55,204 bases of DNA. It comes from Halioglobus sp. Lineage in GTDB: Bacteria > Pseudomonadota > Gammaproteobacteria > Pseudomonadales > Halieaceae. Each line of letters opens with the position of its first letter. The first letter of the stretch is position 1. Positions 8,097 to 17,651 of this stretch are shown here, in pieces. Below the pieces are notes generated by a model. It worked only from the letters and a program-made list of their open reading frames with translations. It was not told the origin of the DNA and made no database searches. The position numbers were made by a program, and so were the translations under genes. The stretch covers positions 1 to 55,204 of the forward strand of contig JARFQU010000158.1 in the NCBI GenBank assembly GCA_029287595.1. Direction: 5' to 3'.

Positions 8097-9449
8097 CTAT
8101 AGAGCCTTGAAAAAGACCTTGGAATTGCGCTGCAGGTTATACAGCGACTGTTTGGCGCCGGGCAGCGCGTCGCGAGAGCTCTCGCTGAAGCCCTGCTCTA
8201 TAAACCAGTGGGCGGTTTGTGTGGTGAGCACGAACACCCGATCCAGGCCCTGGCGCCGCGCTTCCCGCTCCAGCTCTCCCAGCAGGCGCTGGCCGCGCCG
8301 GCCGCCGCGATAATCCGGGTGGGAGACAATGCAGGCAATTTCGCCACACCCGTCTTCCGGGAATGGGTAGAGCGCAGCACAGGCGATAGCCCTGCCATCT
8401 CTTTCCAACAGGCGAAATTGTGAGATCTCGGTTTCCAGCAACTCCCGGGAGCGCTTTAGCAGGATACCCTCATGCTCCAGCGGGGCAATCAGCTCCAGTA
8501 TGCCGCCCACATCCTCAATGTCGGCAGCCCTGGCTTTCTCATAGTCGTCGTTCGCCACCAGCGTGCCGCTGCCGTCGTGGGTGAACAGTTCCTCCAGCAG
8601 GGCGCAATCGTCGCTATAGCTGATAATCTGGCAGCGCGACACACCCGCCTGGCAGGCCTGCCTGGCGGTATGCAACAGCGCCAGTTGCTCCGGGTTCTGC
8701 ACGTCCAGTTTGTCTATTTCCCCAGCAGTACACTGGCGGATAAGGCTGCCGTCAGCGGCGTTAATACCCGCAGAGTCACCGAATAGCAGCAGTTTATCGG
8801 CGCCGATGTCCGAGGCGCAGTGCACCGCGATGTCCTCCAGCGCCAGATTGAAAATCTCCCCGGTGGGGGAGTAGCCCAGGGGCGATAGCAGGACGATAGA
8901 GCCGTCCTCCAGCTGCCGCCGTATACCCGTGACATCGATGCGCCGCACCTTGCCGGTGTGGTGGAAGTCCACGCCGTCAACTATGCCAATAGGCCGCGCG
9001 GTGACAAAGTTGCCAGAGCACACCCGCATGCGCGAGCCCTGCATCGGTGAATTGGGCAGGCCCATGGATAGCAGGGCCTCAATCTGTGCCCGCAGCGAGC
9101 CGGCGGCGTCCTTGACGTGTTCCATGGCGTCGCTGTCGGTTATACGCATATTGTCCTGCAGACTGGAGGCCAGCCCCGCGCGCTGCAGCCGCTGGTGGAT
9201 CTGCGGGCGGGAGCCGTGGACCAGCACCAGGCGCACACCCAGGCTGTTGAGCAGGGCGATATCGTGGATGATATTGGCAAAATTTTCGTGTTGCGCAGCC
9301 TCACCTCCCAGCATCAGCACAAAGGTCTTGCCCCGGTGTGCATTGATGTAGGGTGCGGTATTCCTGAACCAGCGAATTTGTGCACGGCCCTGTGTCGTCA
9401 CGATGTCTTCCAAGCTCTTGATTACTATTAACTTATCAAGGTTACCCAA
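8097..9449 (-). CDS. argA: N-acetylglutamate synthase
   Basis: ArgA transfers acetyl from acetyl-CoA to glutamate, the first step of arginine synthesis. The 450 residues have the classical two-domain form: an N-terminal amino-acid-kinase fold (about 25-290, with VLMLGGEAAQ and LVLVHGSRPQI) that in this family carries the arginine feedback site, and a C-terminal GNAT domain (about 295-440, with the acyl-CoA loop YRGGRRGQRLL). argE ends 46 bases upstream on the same strand, so argE-argA is a likely arginine operon, perhaps continuing into the porin. Confidence 0.95.
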   Translation of the reverse strand: MGNLDKLIVIKSLEDIVTTQGRAQIRWFRNTAPYINAHRGKTFVLMLGGEAAQHENFANIIHDIALLNSLGVRLVLVHGSRPQIHQRLQRAGLASSLQDNMRITDSDAMEHVKDAAGSLRAQIEALLSMGLPNSPMQGSRMRVCSGNFVTARPIGIVDGVDFHHTGKVRRIDVTGIRRQLEDGSIVLLSPLGYSPTGEIFNLALEDIAVHCASDIGADKLLLFGDSAGINAADGSLIRQCTAGEIDKLDVQNPEQLALLHTARQACQAGVSRCQIISYSDDCALLEELFTHDGSGTLVANDDYEKARAADIEDVGGILELIAPLEHEGILLKRSRELLETEISQFRLLERDGRAIACAALYPFPEDGCGEIACIVSHPDYRGGRRGQRLLGELEREARRQGLDRVFVLTTQTAHWFIEQGFSESSRDALPGAKQSLYNLQRNSKVFFKAL

Positions 9450-9495
9450 ACAGTGGCGTATTACCTAATGGCAATATTGCACACTGTTGCGGTCA

Positions 9496-10647
9496 CTACA
9501 GGCAGTAGTGTCGTATGCATTGCTGCAGCAGGGCGATACAGGGCTGAATCTGCTCCAGCTCCATATATTCGTCCGGCTGGTGGGCGCGGTCGATGGAACC
9601 CGGCCCCATCACGATGGTGTCCATGCCCAGCTGCTGCATAAAGGGCGCCTCGGTGGCGAAACCTACCGCCTGGGCGCTGTGCCCGGTCAGTCGCTCCGCG
9701 AGGCGCACCAGTTCACTGTCGGCCTGCTGTTCGAAGGGCGCCACATCCTGTATCAGTGAGCGCAATTCGATATCCAGTGAGCGCCGCTCTGCGATCTGCG
9801 CCAGGCGCGCCGCAATTTCTCCGCGCACCGAGGCATTGTCATTGCCGGGGGTCATCCGCAGGTCGAAATGCAGTTCGGTGCGGCCGCATATCCGGTTGGG
9901 GCTGTCCCCGCCGTGGATACACCCCAGGTTGAGTGTGGGAAATGCCACGTTGAACAGGGGATTGCTGTAGCGCTCGCGCAGCTCCTGGCGGTAGTCCATC
10001 AGCTCGCCCATTACCGCATGCGCTCCCTCCAGGGCGCTGTTGCCCAGTTCAGGATTGGAAGAGTGCCCCGCCTTACCGGTAATGTGCACCGCCTCCATCA
10101 TGATGCCCTTGTGCATGCGAATGGGGTTGAGGGAGGTCGGCTCACCGATAATGGCCGCCCTGGCCCGCGGTTTGCCCGCCGCAGCCAACGCCCGGGCGCC
10201 GTTCATTGAGCTTTCCTCGTCGGCAGTGGCCAGCAGGATAAGTGGCTGCTGCAGAGTGTGTTCCAGAAACTCGCTTGCGGCCGCCATGGCCAGGGGGAAA
10301 AACCCTTTCATGTCCGTGCTGCCCAGGCCATACAAACGCTGGTCGCGCTCGACCAGGCTCAGCGGATCACTCTGCCAGCGGCCCTCGTCAAAGGGCACCG
10401 TGTCGGTGTGTCCCGCCAGCACCAGCCCGCCCGGTCCGGTGCCCAGGGTGGCGATCAGGTTGGCCTTGCTGCCGCCGGGGCTGATTTCCTGGATCTCAGT
10501 GCGAAAACCCATATCTGTAAGCCAGCTGGCCAGCAGGTCGATGACCCCGCGGTTGCCCTGATCCCAGCGCGGATCGGTGGAACTCACGGATGGCGTGGCG
10601 ATGAGCTGGCCCAGCTGCGCCAGGATTTGTTTTTCGGATTGGGGCAT
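9496..10647 (-). CDS. argE: Acetylornithine deacetylase
   Basis: ArgE hydrolyses N-acetylornithine to ornithine and acetate in the linear arginine pathway. The chosen ATG at 10647 gives 383 residues, the same as the E. coli enzyme, and has a GCGGAG site just upstream; a longer reading from 10689 adds 14 residues with no family support. The M20 metallopeptidase zinc motifs are present: AGHTDTVP (His80, Asp82) and ATADEESSMNG, plus IGEPTSLNP. Having both argA and argE implies the linear route rather than acetyl recycling by ArgJ. argA follows after 46 bases. Confidence 0.94.
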   Translation of the reverse strand: MPQSEKQILAQLGQLIATPSVSSTDPRWDQGNRGVIDLLASWLTDMGFRTEIQEISPGGSKANLIATLGTGPGGLVLAGHTDTVPFDEGRWQSDPLSLVERDQRLYGLGSTDMKGFFPLAMAAASEFLEHTLQQPLILLATADEESSMNGARALAAAGKPRARAAIIGEPTSLNPIRMHKGIMMEAVHITGKAGHSSNPELGNSALEGAHAVMGELMDYRQELRERYSNPLFNVAFPTLNLGCIHGGDSPNRICGRTELHFDLRMTPGNDNASVRGEIAARLAQIAERRSLDIELRSLIQDVAPFEQQADSELVRLAERLTGHSAQAVGFATEAPFMQQLGMDTIVMGPGSIDRAHQPDEYMELEQIQPCIALLQQCIRHYCL

Positions 10648-10765
10648 GCAGGCTCCGCTGTGAGGGACCACTTGCGGCCCGAGAGGCACGGCAGCTGTCG
10701 CAGCTACCGTGACATTACACCCAGTCTAGACAAGGGCCGTGCCCGCGCCAAGTGGCGGTGCAGAC

Positions 10766-12046
10766 TCAGGGGTTGAAAATACCCTTGAACAGGAAGAAGA
10801 ACAGTATTGCCAGGCCGGCACCGGCGGGCAGGGTGATGATCCAGGACATGAAGATGGCACCGATGGTGCGCAGGTTCAGCGCGGCAATGCCGCGTGCGAA
10901 ACCGACCCCCAGCACCGCACCCACCAGGGTATGGGTGGTGGAGATGGGCAGTCCGGTGGCAGAGGCGATGACCACGGTGCCGGCAGCGCCCAGCTCCGCG
11001 GCGAAGCCGCGGCTGGGAGTCAGCTCGGTAATTTTGCGGCCCACCGTGGCAATCACCCGCCAGCCGTAGGTGGCCAGGCCAGCGACTATTCCCACGGCAC
11101 CGATAAGGAGAATCCACCAGGGCATGACGGATTTCGCGGCTATTTCACCACCTGATTGTATGGTACCGGCAATCGCAGCCAGCGGCCCTACCGCGTTGGC
11201 CACATCATTGGAACCGTGTGCGAAAGCCATGGAGCAGGCGGTAAATACCATGAGCACGGCAAACACCCGCTCGACGCTGCCGAATCGATTCATCTCGTCC
11301 GGGACTTCCTTGATATTACGCAGCAGCAGTGCTCCAAACCCCGCCACCAGCAGCCCGATCACTACCGAAACCGGTATGGCATTGGCGAACTGGCTGCCCA
11401 GGCCCAGGTCCAGATCCAGGCCCACATGCTTCAGACCTTTGAGCAGGGTAACCATGGAGATCATGAAACCCACCATCCACATGTACACCGGTATGTAGCG
11501 CTTGGCGCGACCGAAGGGGTCCTCGGTATCCAGTATCAGGCGCTTCACACTCATGAACAGGGCGAAGGATATAGTCCCCGCCATCACCGGCGATACCACC
11601 CAGCTGGCCACGATAGCGCCGACCTTGCCCCAGTGGACGGCGTCGGCGGAAATGCCCACCGAGGCGAAGCCTACAATCGCCCCGACAATGGAGTGTGTGG
11701 TGGAGACCGGCCAGCCTTTGATGCTGGCGATCATAAGCCAGGTACCGGCCGCCAACAGCGCCGACAACATGCCATAGACCATCAGCTGCGGATCATCCGC
11801 CATCACATCGGCATCAATAATGCCCTTGCGAATGGTTGCGGTGACCTCTCCACCGGCGAGATAGGCCCCCAGAAACTCGAAGACCATGGCGACCAATATG
11901 GCCTGTTTGATGGTGAGGGCGCGGGACCCCACCGAGGTACCCATCGCATTGGCTACGTCGTTGGCGCCAATGCCCCAGGCCATGAAGAAGCCAAATACAC
12001 AGGCCATTATCAGAAAGATGTGCCCGTATTGCGCAATAATTTCCAC
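10766..12046 (-). CDS. Low-affinity inorganic phosphate transporter (Pit family)
   Basis: A 426-residue inner-membrane protein with about ten hydrophobic segments. It has the internal duplication typical of the PiT/PHO-4 family, with signatures GANDVANAMGTSVG near residue 28 and HGSNDVANAVGPLA in the second half. Members move metal-phosphate or phosphate with protons or sodium. The DUF47 gene ends 13 bases upstream on the same strand. This DUF47-pit pairing is widespread, and the DUF47 protein is thought to regulate the transporter. A long reading frame on the opposite strand (11156-12154) is only a shadow of this gene. Confidence 0.94.
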   Translation of the reverse strand: MEIIAQYGHIFLIMACVFGFFMAWGIGANDVANAMGTSVGSRALTIKQAILVAMVFEFLGAYLAGGEVTATIRKGIIDADVMADDPQLMVYGMLSALLAAGTWLMIASIKGWPVSTTHSIVGAIVGFASVGISADAVHWGKVGAIVASWVVSPVMAGTISFALFMSVKRLILDTEDPFGRAKRYIPVYMWMVGFMISMVTLLKGLKHVGLDLDLGLGSQFANAIPVSVVIGLLVAGFGALLLRNIKEVPDEMNRFGSVERVFAVLMVFTACSMAFAHGSNDVANAVGPLAAIAGTIQSGGEIAAKSVMPWWILLIGAVGIVAGLATYGWRVIATVGRKITELTPSRGFAAELGAAGTVVIASATGLPISTTHTLVGAVLGVGFARGIAALNLRTIGAIFMSWIITLPAGAGLAILFFFLFKGIFNP

Positions 12047-12059
12047 GTTGAGTCGCCCC

Positions 12060-12740
12060 TTATTTGGCCATCAGTATCTGCAGTCGATCGCCTACAGTCT
12101 CGGCGTCATCGGCGACAGCGGCGAGCAGGGTCAGCACCCGGTAATAGAACATGACGTCCACCGGCGGCAGGTCTTTCTCAATTTTGAACAGCTTGGCGCG
12201 CAGGGCGACCGCCATTTTGTCCGTGCTTCGTTCCAGCTTGTCCAGGTCCTTCAGCATAGCCTCGACACGGGTCACCTCGCGGCCGCTGAAGCCAACCTCC
12301 AGCAGTTCGTCCAGCTCCTGGATTGCCGCCAGTGCCTGTTGCGACGTGGCGGCACAGGTCTCGACAAATTTCTGGAGGCTCGCTTGCATTTCCTCCGGGA
12401 AGCGCATGTAGCGCCCGATCACCAGCCCGGCGACATCCTTGGAGGTGTTGGCGACATTGTCCTGGATGGATACCAGCCCTAGCAGGTCGGCGCGGGGTAC
12501 GGGCAGGAACAGGCTCTTGGGCAGGTGGCGGCGCACAGAGCGCTTGAGTTTGTCCGCCTCTTTTTCTGCGTCGGTAATGCTCTTGTGCACCAGTTTGGCC
12601 CGTTCCCAGTCATCCGCCGCGGCTGCCTCAAACAGTGTCGGGAGGTGCTGAGCTGCCGCATTTGCCACTTTCATATGTTGCTGGATGGGGCCTATGGGTG
12701 AGCGACCGAACAGGTTGCCAAGGGGGTTTCTGCTAGCCAT
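12060..12740 (-). CDS. DUF47/TIGR00153 family PhoU-like protein
   Basis: From the ATG at 12740 the protein has 226 residues, the normal TIGR00153 length. A GGAG site lies eight bases upstream, which is why the longer reading from 12821 is not used. It is wholly helical and charged, begins ASRNPLGNLFGRSPIG, and has the PhoU-like pattern of metal-binding acidic helices. It is cytosolic and, from the conserved pairing, likely modulates the Pit transporter encoded 13 bases downstream. The 199-bp gap to the divergent ATPase gene must hold both promoters. Confidence 0.9.
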   Translation of the reverse strand: MASRNPLGNLFGRSPIGPIQQHMKVANAAAQHLPTLFEAAAADDWERAKLVHKSITDAEKEADKLKRSVRRHLPKSLFLPVPRADLLGLVSIQDNVANTSKDVAGLVIGRYMRFPEEMQASLQKFVETCAATSQQALAAIQELDELLEVGFSGREVTRVEAMLKDLDKLERSTDKMAVALRAKLFKIEKDLPPVDVMFYYRVLTLLAAVADDAETVGDRLQILMAK

Positions 12741-12939
12741 GTTATTACTCCGCTTTTCGCTGGCAGCGGTAGTGTAGGTGCTGCGGCCGCCATTGTCATA
12801 AAATTGACATAAAAAGTTCACGCGTCCCGGCCCGGCTGCCCATGACCTGAGTCAAGGGATAAAGAATTCCGTCACCGGGGCACTGTGTTAGCATGATTGG
12901 CTATAAGCTTGAGGCGATAGGAGCCCTTGAGGACCGCGT

Positions 12940-14715
12940 ATGGCAACAAACTTTGGCGAACAGTTGATGGAGCACCGCCTCAGCCTGTCCACGCTGGCCC
13001 GGGAATTGCACGAGGATGGTCGGCTCAGCACTGCCGAGTTTGACAGGGTGGTCAAATCCAGCCTGGTCAAGGTGCACCCCCTGGTGTTTCTTGCGGAACA
13101 GAAATTACCCGACGCCGCGGCACCGGGTCGCATGCTGGATATGGACGCACTGCTGGCCTGGCTGGGTGACAGGGCGGGCCAGGCTGTGTATCAGATCGAC
13201 CCGCTTAAAATTGATGTGACAGCGGTTTCCGAGGTGATGTCCCAGGCGTTCGCCGAGCGCCATCGCATACTCGCGGTGGAGGTGCTGGACGATGAAGTAC
13301 TCATCGCCAGTGGCGAGCCCTATATCCGTGCCTGGGAAGCCAATCTGGAACATGTATTGCGCAAACCCATTCGTCGGGTGCTCGCGGACCCCAGGGCAAT
13401 AGCCCGGCACACGGCGGAGTTTTACACCATGGCCGGCTCGGTACGCAGCGCCAGGGGCGCCGAGCGCTCCGAGGGCCAGGCCGGAGTGGGTAACCTGGAG
13501 CAGATGCTGGATCTGGGTGCCATGGCGGAGCCGGATGCCAATGACCAGCACATTGTCAATATCGTGGACTGGTTGCTGCAGTATGCCTTCGAGCAGCGCG
13601 CCAGCGATATCCATATAGAACCCCGTCGTGATGTTGGCAACGTGCGCTTCCGCATAGACGGGGTGTTGCACAGTGTTTACGAGTTGCCGCAACAGGTGTG
13701 CGCCGCTGTTACCAGCCGGGTGAAGATTCTGGGACGCATGGATGTGGCGGAGAAGCGTCGCCCCCAGGACGGCCGCCTGAAGACGCGCGGTCCCCAGGGC
13801 AACGAGGTAGAGCTGCGCCTGGCTACACTGCCGACCGCCTTTGGCGAAAAGCTGGTGATGCGCATCTTCGACCCCGATGTGCTGCAGCGCAGTTTTGAGG
13901 AGCTGGGGCTGGCGGATAAGGACCTGCACCGCTGGCACGAGATGACGGCTACCGGGAACGGTATTGTACTGGTCACCGGGCCCACGGGTTCCGGCAAAAC
14001 CACGACGCTTTATTCCACCCTGCGCCAGCTGGCGACTCCCGAGGTCAACGTGTGCACTATCGAAGACCCGATAGAAATGGTCGAGGGGGCCTTCAACCAG
14101 ATGCAGGTGAACCACTCGATCAACCTGGATTTCTCGTCGGGGGTGCGCGCGCTGATGCGTCAGGATCCGGATATCATCATGGTGGGCGAGATACGCGACC
14201 TGGAAACAGCCAATATGGCGGTACAGGCGGCCCTCACCGGGCACCTGGTATTGTCTACCTTGCATACCAACGACTCGCCATCCTCTATCTCGCGCCTGCT
14301 GGAATTGGGTGTTCCCGCCTACCTGATCAAGGCCACCGTGCGCGGCGTTATGTCCCAGCGCCTGGTGCGCATGTTGTGCTCAAATTGTAAGGAGCTCTCG
14401 CCGGTGGACCTGGATGCCTGGCAGCAGTTAACCCAGCCCTGGAAGATGGAGCCGCCGGCCCAGGTGGCCAGGCCAGTGGGTTGCAAGGTATGCCGGGACA
14501 CCGGGTATATGGGTCGCCAGGGGATCTATGAAGTACTGGTGAACAGTCCGGAGGTACAGCAACAGATAACCCCCCAACTGGAAACCGCAACCATTCGCGA
14601 AATTGCCATGAAAGAGGGCATGCACACCTTGCGACTCAGCGGTGCTGTGCGGGTTGCAAAGGGTCAGACAACGATAGAAGAAGTCATGCGGGTCGCGCCC
14701 CTGCTGGACGCGTGA
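12940..14715 (+). CDS. GspE/PilB-type secretion ATPase
   Basis: The protein has 591 residues. An N-terminal type II secretion E domain (about 60-165) precedes the hexameric ATPase core. Walker A is GPTGSGKTTT (347-356), Walker B is DIIMVGEIRD (411-420), and a four-cysteine zinc module is present (Cys480, Cys483, Cys515, Cys518). These are the features of assembly ATPases for type II secretion or type IV pili. No other secretion or pilus gene is beside it, so it is an orphan whose partners must lie elsewhere. The start has an AGGA-type site upstream (GCCCTTGAGGACCGCGT). glnE follows after 23 bases. Confidence 0.9.
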   Translation: MATNFGEQLMEHRLSLSTLARELHEDGRLSTAEFDRVVKSSLVKVHPLVFLAEQKLPDAAAPGRMLDMDALLAWLGDRAGQAVYQIDPLKIDVTAVSEVMSQAFAERHRILAVEVLDDEVLIASGEPYIRAWEANLEHVLRKPIRRVLADPRAIARHTAEFYTMAGSVRSARGAERSEGQAGVGNLEQMLDLGAMAEPDANDQHIVNIVDWLLQYAFEQRASDIHIEPRRDVGNVRFRIDGVLHSVYELPQQVCAAVTSRVKILGRMDVAEKRRPQDGRLKTRGPQGNEVELRLATLPTAFGEKLVMRIFDPDVLQRSFEELGLADKDLHRWHEMTATGNGIVLVTGPTGSGKTTTLYSTLRQLATPEVNVCTIEDPIEMVEGAFNQMQVNHSINLDFSSGVRALMRQDPDIIMVGEIRDLETANMAVQAALTGHLVLSTLHTNDSPSSISRLLELGVPAYLIKATVRGVMSQRLVRMLCSNCKELSPVDLDAWQQLTQPWKMEPPAQVARPVGCKVCRDTGYMGRQGIYEVLVNSPEVQQQITPQLETATIREIAMKEGMHTLRLSGAVRVAKGQTTIEEVMRVAPLLDA

Positions 14716-14738
14716 TGCTGTTAGAGCGATAGATTACC

Positions 14739-17651
14739 GTGAGCCTGAAACCGAAAAATCTGCCTGAAGCCCTGGCGGCGCAGGCGCAGGGCGCCTGGGA
14801 GAATATCCTGGAGCGGGCCGGGAAAACGCTGGGGCGGGAACTTTGCGACGCATTTGCGGGGGCTCCCCTGGCGCAGCAACTACCCAGGGTCCTGGCCTGC
14901 AGTCCCTTTGTTGCCGAGCAGGCCCGGCGCAAGCCGGCGCTGTTGCTGGAGTTGGCGCTAAGCGGTGACCTGCAGCGCAGTCTACCCGAGACGGAATTTC
15001 GCAGCGCTCTGGATGAGCTGCTGGACACGGATGAGGCGCAGCTGGAGTCGGTACTGCGCTGTTATCGCCAGCGTCATATGCTGCGCATCGTGTGGCGGGA
15101 TTTCTGTCGCCTGGCGGACACTCTGGAAACGGTGCGAGATACCTCCCTGCTCGCCGAAGCCTGTATCGCGGCGGCGGTAGATTCCTGTCACTCCGCCCTG
15201 GAGCGACGTTTTGGTGTGCCCAGGGGGCGCGACAGCGGTGCGGCACAGCAATTGATTGTGTTGGCCATGGGCAAGCTGGGTGCCAGGGAACTCAATGTAT
15301 CTTCCGACATCGATCTCATTTTCGCCTATCCGGAAGCAGGCAGTACCGACGGCGGACCGAAACAGCTGAGCACCGAGGAGTTCTTCACCAGGGTGGGCCG
15401 TGGGGTAATCAGTGCCCTGGACCAGGTTACCGCGGAGGGCTTTGTATTTCGCGTGGACATGCGCCTGCGCCCCTACGGCGAGAGCGGAGCGCTGGTGCAC
15501 AATTTCGCCGCCCTGGAAGAGTACTACCAGGACCAGGGCCGTGACTGGGAGCGCTACGCCCTGATCAAGGCGCGCCCTGTTACCGGCGACCCGTTGCGGG
15601 CACAGGAGTTGATGCTGGCCCTGCGTCCCTTTGTGTTTCGCCGTTACGTTGATTTTGGCGTCATCGAAAGCCTGCGCGGTATGAAACAGATGATTACCAC
15701 CGAGGTGCGCCGCCGTGGCCTGCAGTCCAATGTGAAGTTGGGTCACGGCGGCATCCGTGAGGTGGAGTTTATTGCCCAATGCTTTCAGCTCATACGCGGT
15801 GGTCGCGATCTGGGTCTGCAGCAGCGGGAGTTATTGCCGGTTCTGGATGAGTGCGCCAGCCTGGGGTGCCTGCCGCACTCTGCGGTGGCACAGTTGCGCG
15901 CCGCTTACCTGTTCCTGCGTGACAGCGAGCACGCCATACAGGGCTACCAGGACAAGCAAACCCAGGCCCTGCCCACCGAGCCACTGCCGCAGCTGGCGAT
16001 GGCTACCGTGATGGGCTGTGCCGGCTGGGAGCAGTACCTGGAACTGCTGCAGCGGCACCGCGCGAAAGTTGCGGGGCATTTCAGCGAACTCATCGCCGCG
16101 CCGGAAGAGGAGGACAGCTCCGAGCGCGAGGACGACCTGTACCTGTGGGGCGAGGGGCTCAGTGCCGATGCTCTGGCGGAGCTGGGATATTCCGCGGCAG
16201 AGGAATCCCTGCAGCGACTGCAGGAGTTGCAGCACAGCACCCGTGTGGTGACCCTGCAGGCGGAGGGGCGCGAGCGCCTGCAGCTGTTTATGCCGCAACT
16301 GCTGCGCGCCTGCGCCGAGGTTGACGACCCCGACCTGGCTTTGCGTCGCCTGCTGCCGTTGGTGATCGCGGTAGCGCGGCGCAGTGCCTATCTCGCCCTG
16401 CTGTTGGAAAACCCGCCCGCGCTGGGCGAGCTGGTTTTACTGTGTGCCGCCAGCCCCTGGATCGCCGAGCAAATGGCGCGTCACCCGGTGCTGCTGGACG
16501 AATTACTGGACCGTTCCAGTCTCTATGCACCGCCGGATAAGGCGCTGTTGCAGGATGAATTACGGCAACAGGTGGCGCGCCTGCCCCTGGATGACCTGGA
16601 GGCGCAGATGGATGCCCTGCGCTATTTCAAGGCCTCCCATATGCTGCGGGTGGCCGCCAGCGAGTTGGTGGGTCGCCTGCCATTGATGCGGGTCAGCGAT
16701 AACCTGAGCTGGATCGCCGAGGTCATTCTGGAGCAGGTGCTGGCGGTGGCCTGGGCCGACCTGACGCGAAAGTACGGTGAGCCGCAGCGAGACAGCGATG
16801 GCTATGGCTTTGCCGTATTTGGTTACGGCAAGCTGGGAGGTATTGAACTGGGTCATGGCTCCGACCTGGACCTGGTGTTTGTCAGCGATGCCGCTGGACA
16901 GGGCGTGACCGATGGCGGGCGCAGTATCGCCAACACCGTGTTTTACACCCGCCTGGGGCAGCGCATGATCCATATTCTGGACACGCGCATGGCCATGGGG
17001 CAGTTGTACGAGGTGGACATGCGCCTGCGCCCCTCGGGGGAGTCCGGTATGCTGGTGACCAGCTTTGAGGGCTTTCGCAGCTATCAGGAGCAGTCCGCCT
17101 GGACCTGGGAGCACCAGGCCCTGGTGCGTGCGCGCTTTGTCGCCGGGGATCCCGCGGTGGCGGAAAAAGTGACCGCGGTGCGACGGGAAATCCTCTGCCA
17201 GGAGCGGGATGAGGCTGCCCTTGCACGCGAGGTGCAGAAAATGCGTCGGCGTATGTGTGAGCACTTACTGTCGACAAAAGTCATTGAAGGTGAGGAGTTC
17301 GATCTTAAGCAGAGCCCGGGGGGTATCGTTGATATCGAGTTCATGGTGCAGTATGCGGTACTGGCCTGGTCGCATCGGTCGCCGCAGTTGGCCCAGTGGA
17401 CCGATAACGTACGCATTCTGGAAACCCTGGGCCGCGAGGGCTTGTTTACGCCGGCGGAGTGCCAACAGCTTACCGCTGCCTACCTGGCCTACCGCTGTGC
17501 GGCGCACCAGCTGTCGCTGCAACAGCGGCCCGGGCGCGTGCCGGCACAGGAGTTTGCCTCGATGCGCGCGGCGGTGCAGGACAAGTGGCGACAGCTGTTC
17601 GCACCCTATCCACTGGAAGACCTGCTGGACAGCTCGGGCGAGGACAGCTGA
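14739..17651 (+). CDS. glnE: Glutamine synthetase adenylyltransferase/adenylyl-removing enzyme
   Basis: GlnE adds AMP to, or phosphorolytically removes it from, a tyrosine of glutamine synthetase, under control of PII. The 970 residues hold two nucleotidyltransferase domains: the N-terminal adenylyl-removing half with SSDIDLIFAYPEAG (about 188) and the C-terminal adenylylating half with GSDLDLVFVSDAAG (about 708). Both have the paired aspartates needed for catalysis. It starts at GTG, and its TGA stop is directly followed by the GTG of waaF with no spacer, so translation into the LPS genes is probably coupled. This arrangement of glnE upstream of heptosyltransferase genes ties nitrogen control and core synthesis only by transcription, as far as can be seen. 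Confidence 0.96.
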   Translation: MSLKPKNLPEALAAQAQGAWENILERAGKTLGRELCDAFAGAPLAQQLPRVLACSPFVAEQARRKPALLLELALSGDLQRSLPETEFRSALDELLDTDEAQLESVLRCYRQRHMLRIVWRDFCRLADTLETVRDTSLLAEACIAAAVDSCHSALERRFGVPRGRDSGAAQQLIVLAMGKLGARELNVSSDIDLIFAYPEAGSTDGGPKQLSTEEFFTRVGRGVISALDQVTAEGFVFRVDMRLRPYGESGALVHNFAALEEYYQDQGRDWERYALIKARPVTGDPLRAQELMLALRPFVFRRYVDFGVIESLRGMKQMITTEVRRRGLQSNVKLGHGGIREVEFIAQCFQLIRGGRDLGLQQRELLPVLDECASLGCLPHSAVAQLRAAYLFLRDSEHAIQGYQDKQTQALPTEPLPQLAMATVMGCAGWEQYLELLQRHRAKVAGHFSELIAAPEEEDSSEREDDLYLWGEGLSADALAELGYSAAEESLQRLQELQHSTRVVTLQAEGRERLQLFMPQLLRACAEVDDPDLALRRLLPLVIAVARRSAYLALLLENPPALGELVLLCAASPWIAEQMARHPVLLDELLDRSSLYAPPDKALLQDELRQQVARLPLDDLEAQMDALRYFKASHMLRVAASELVGRLPLMRVSDNLSWIAEVILEQVLAVAWADLTRKYGEPQRDSDGYGFAVFGYGKLGGIELGHGSDLDLVFVSDAAGQGVTDGGRSIANTVFYTRLGQRMIHILDTRMAMGQLYEVDMRLRPSGESGMLVTSFEGFRSYQEQSAWTWEHQALVRARFVAGDPAVAEKVTAVRREILCQERDEAALAREVQKMRRRMCEHLLSTKVIEGEEFDLKQSPGGIVDIEFMVQYAVLAWSHRSPQLAQWTDNVRILETLGREGLFTPAECQQLTAAYLAYRCAAHQLSLQQRPGRVPAQEFASMRAAVQDKWRQLFAPYPLEDLLDSSGEDS

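Noticed and set aside
11156-12154. Long plus-strand open frame of 332 codons
   Set aside because: It is the complement of the Pit transporter gene, His/Gly/Arg-rich as expected of an antisense GC-rich shadow.
13105-14265. Long minus-strand open frame of 386 codons
   Set aside because: Antisense to the GspE-type ATPase; no recognisable domain.
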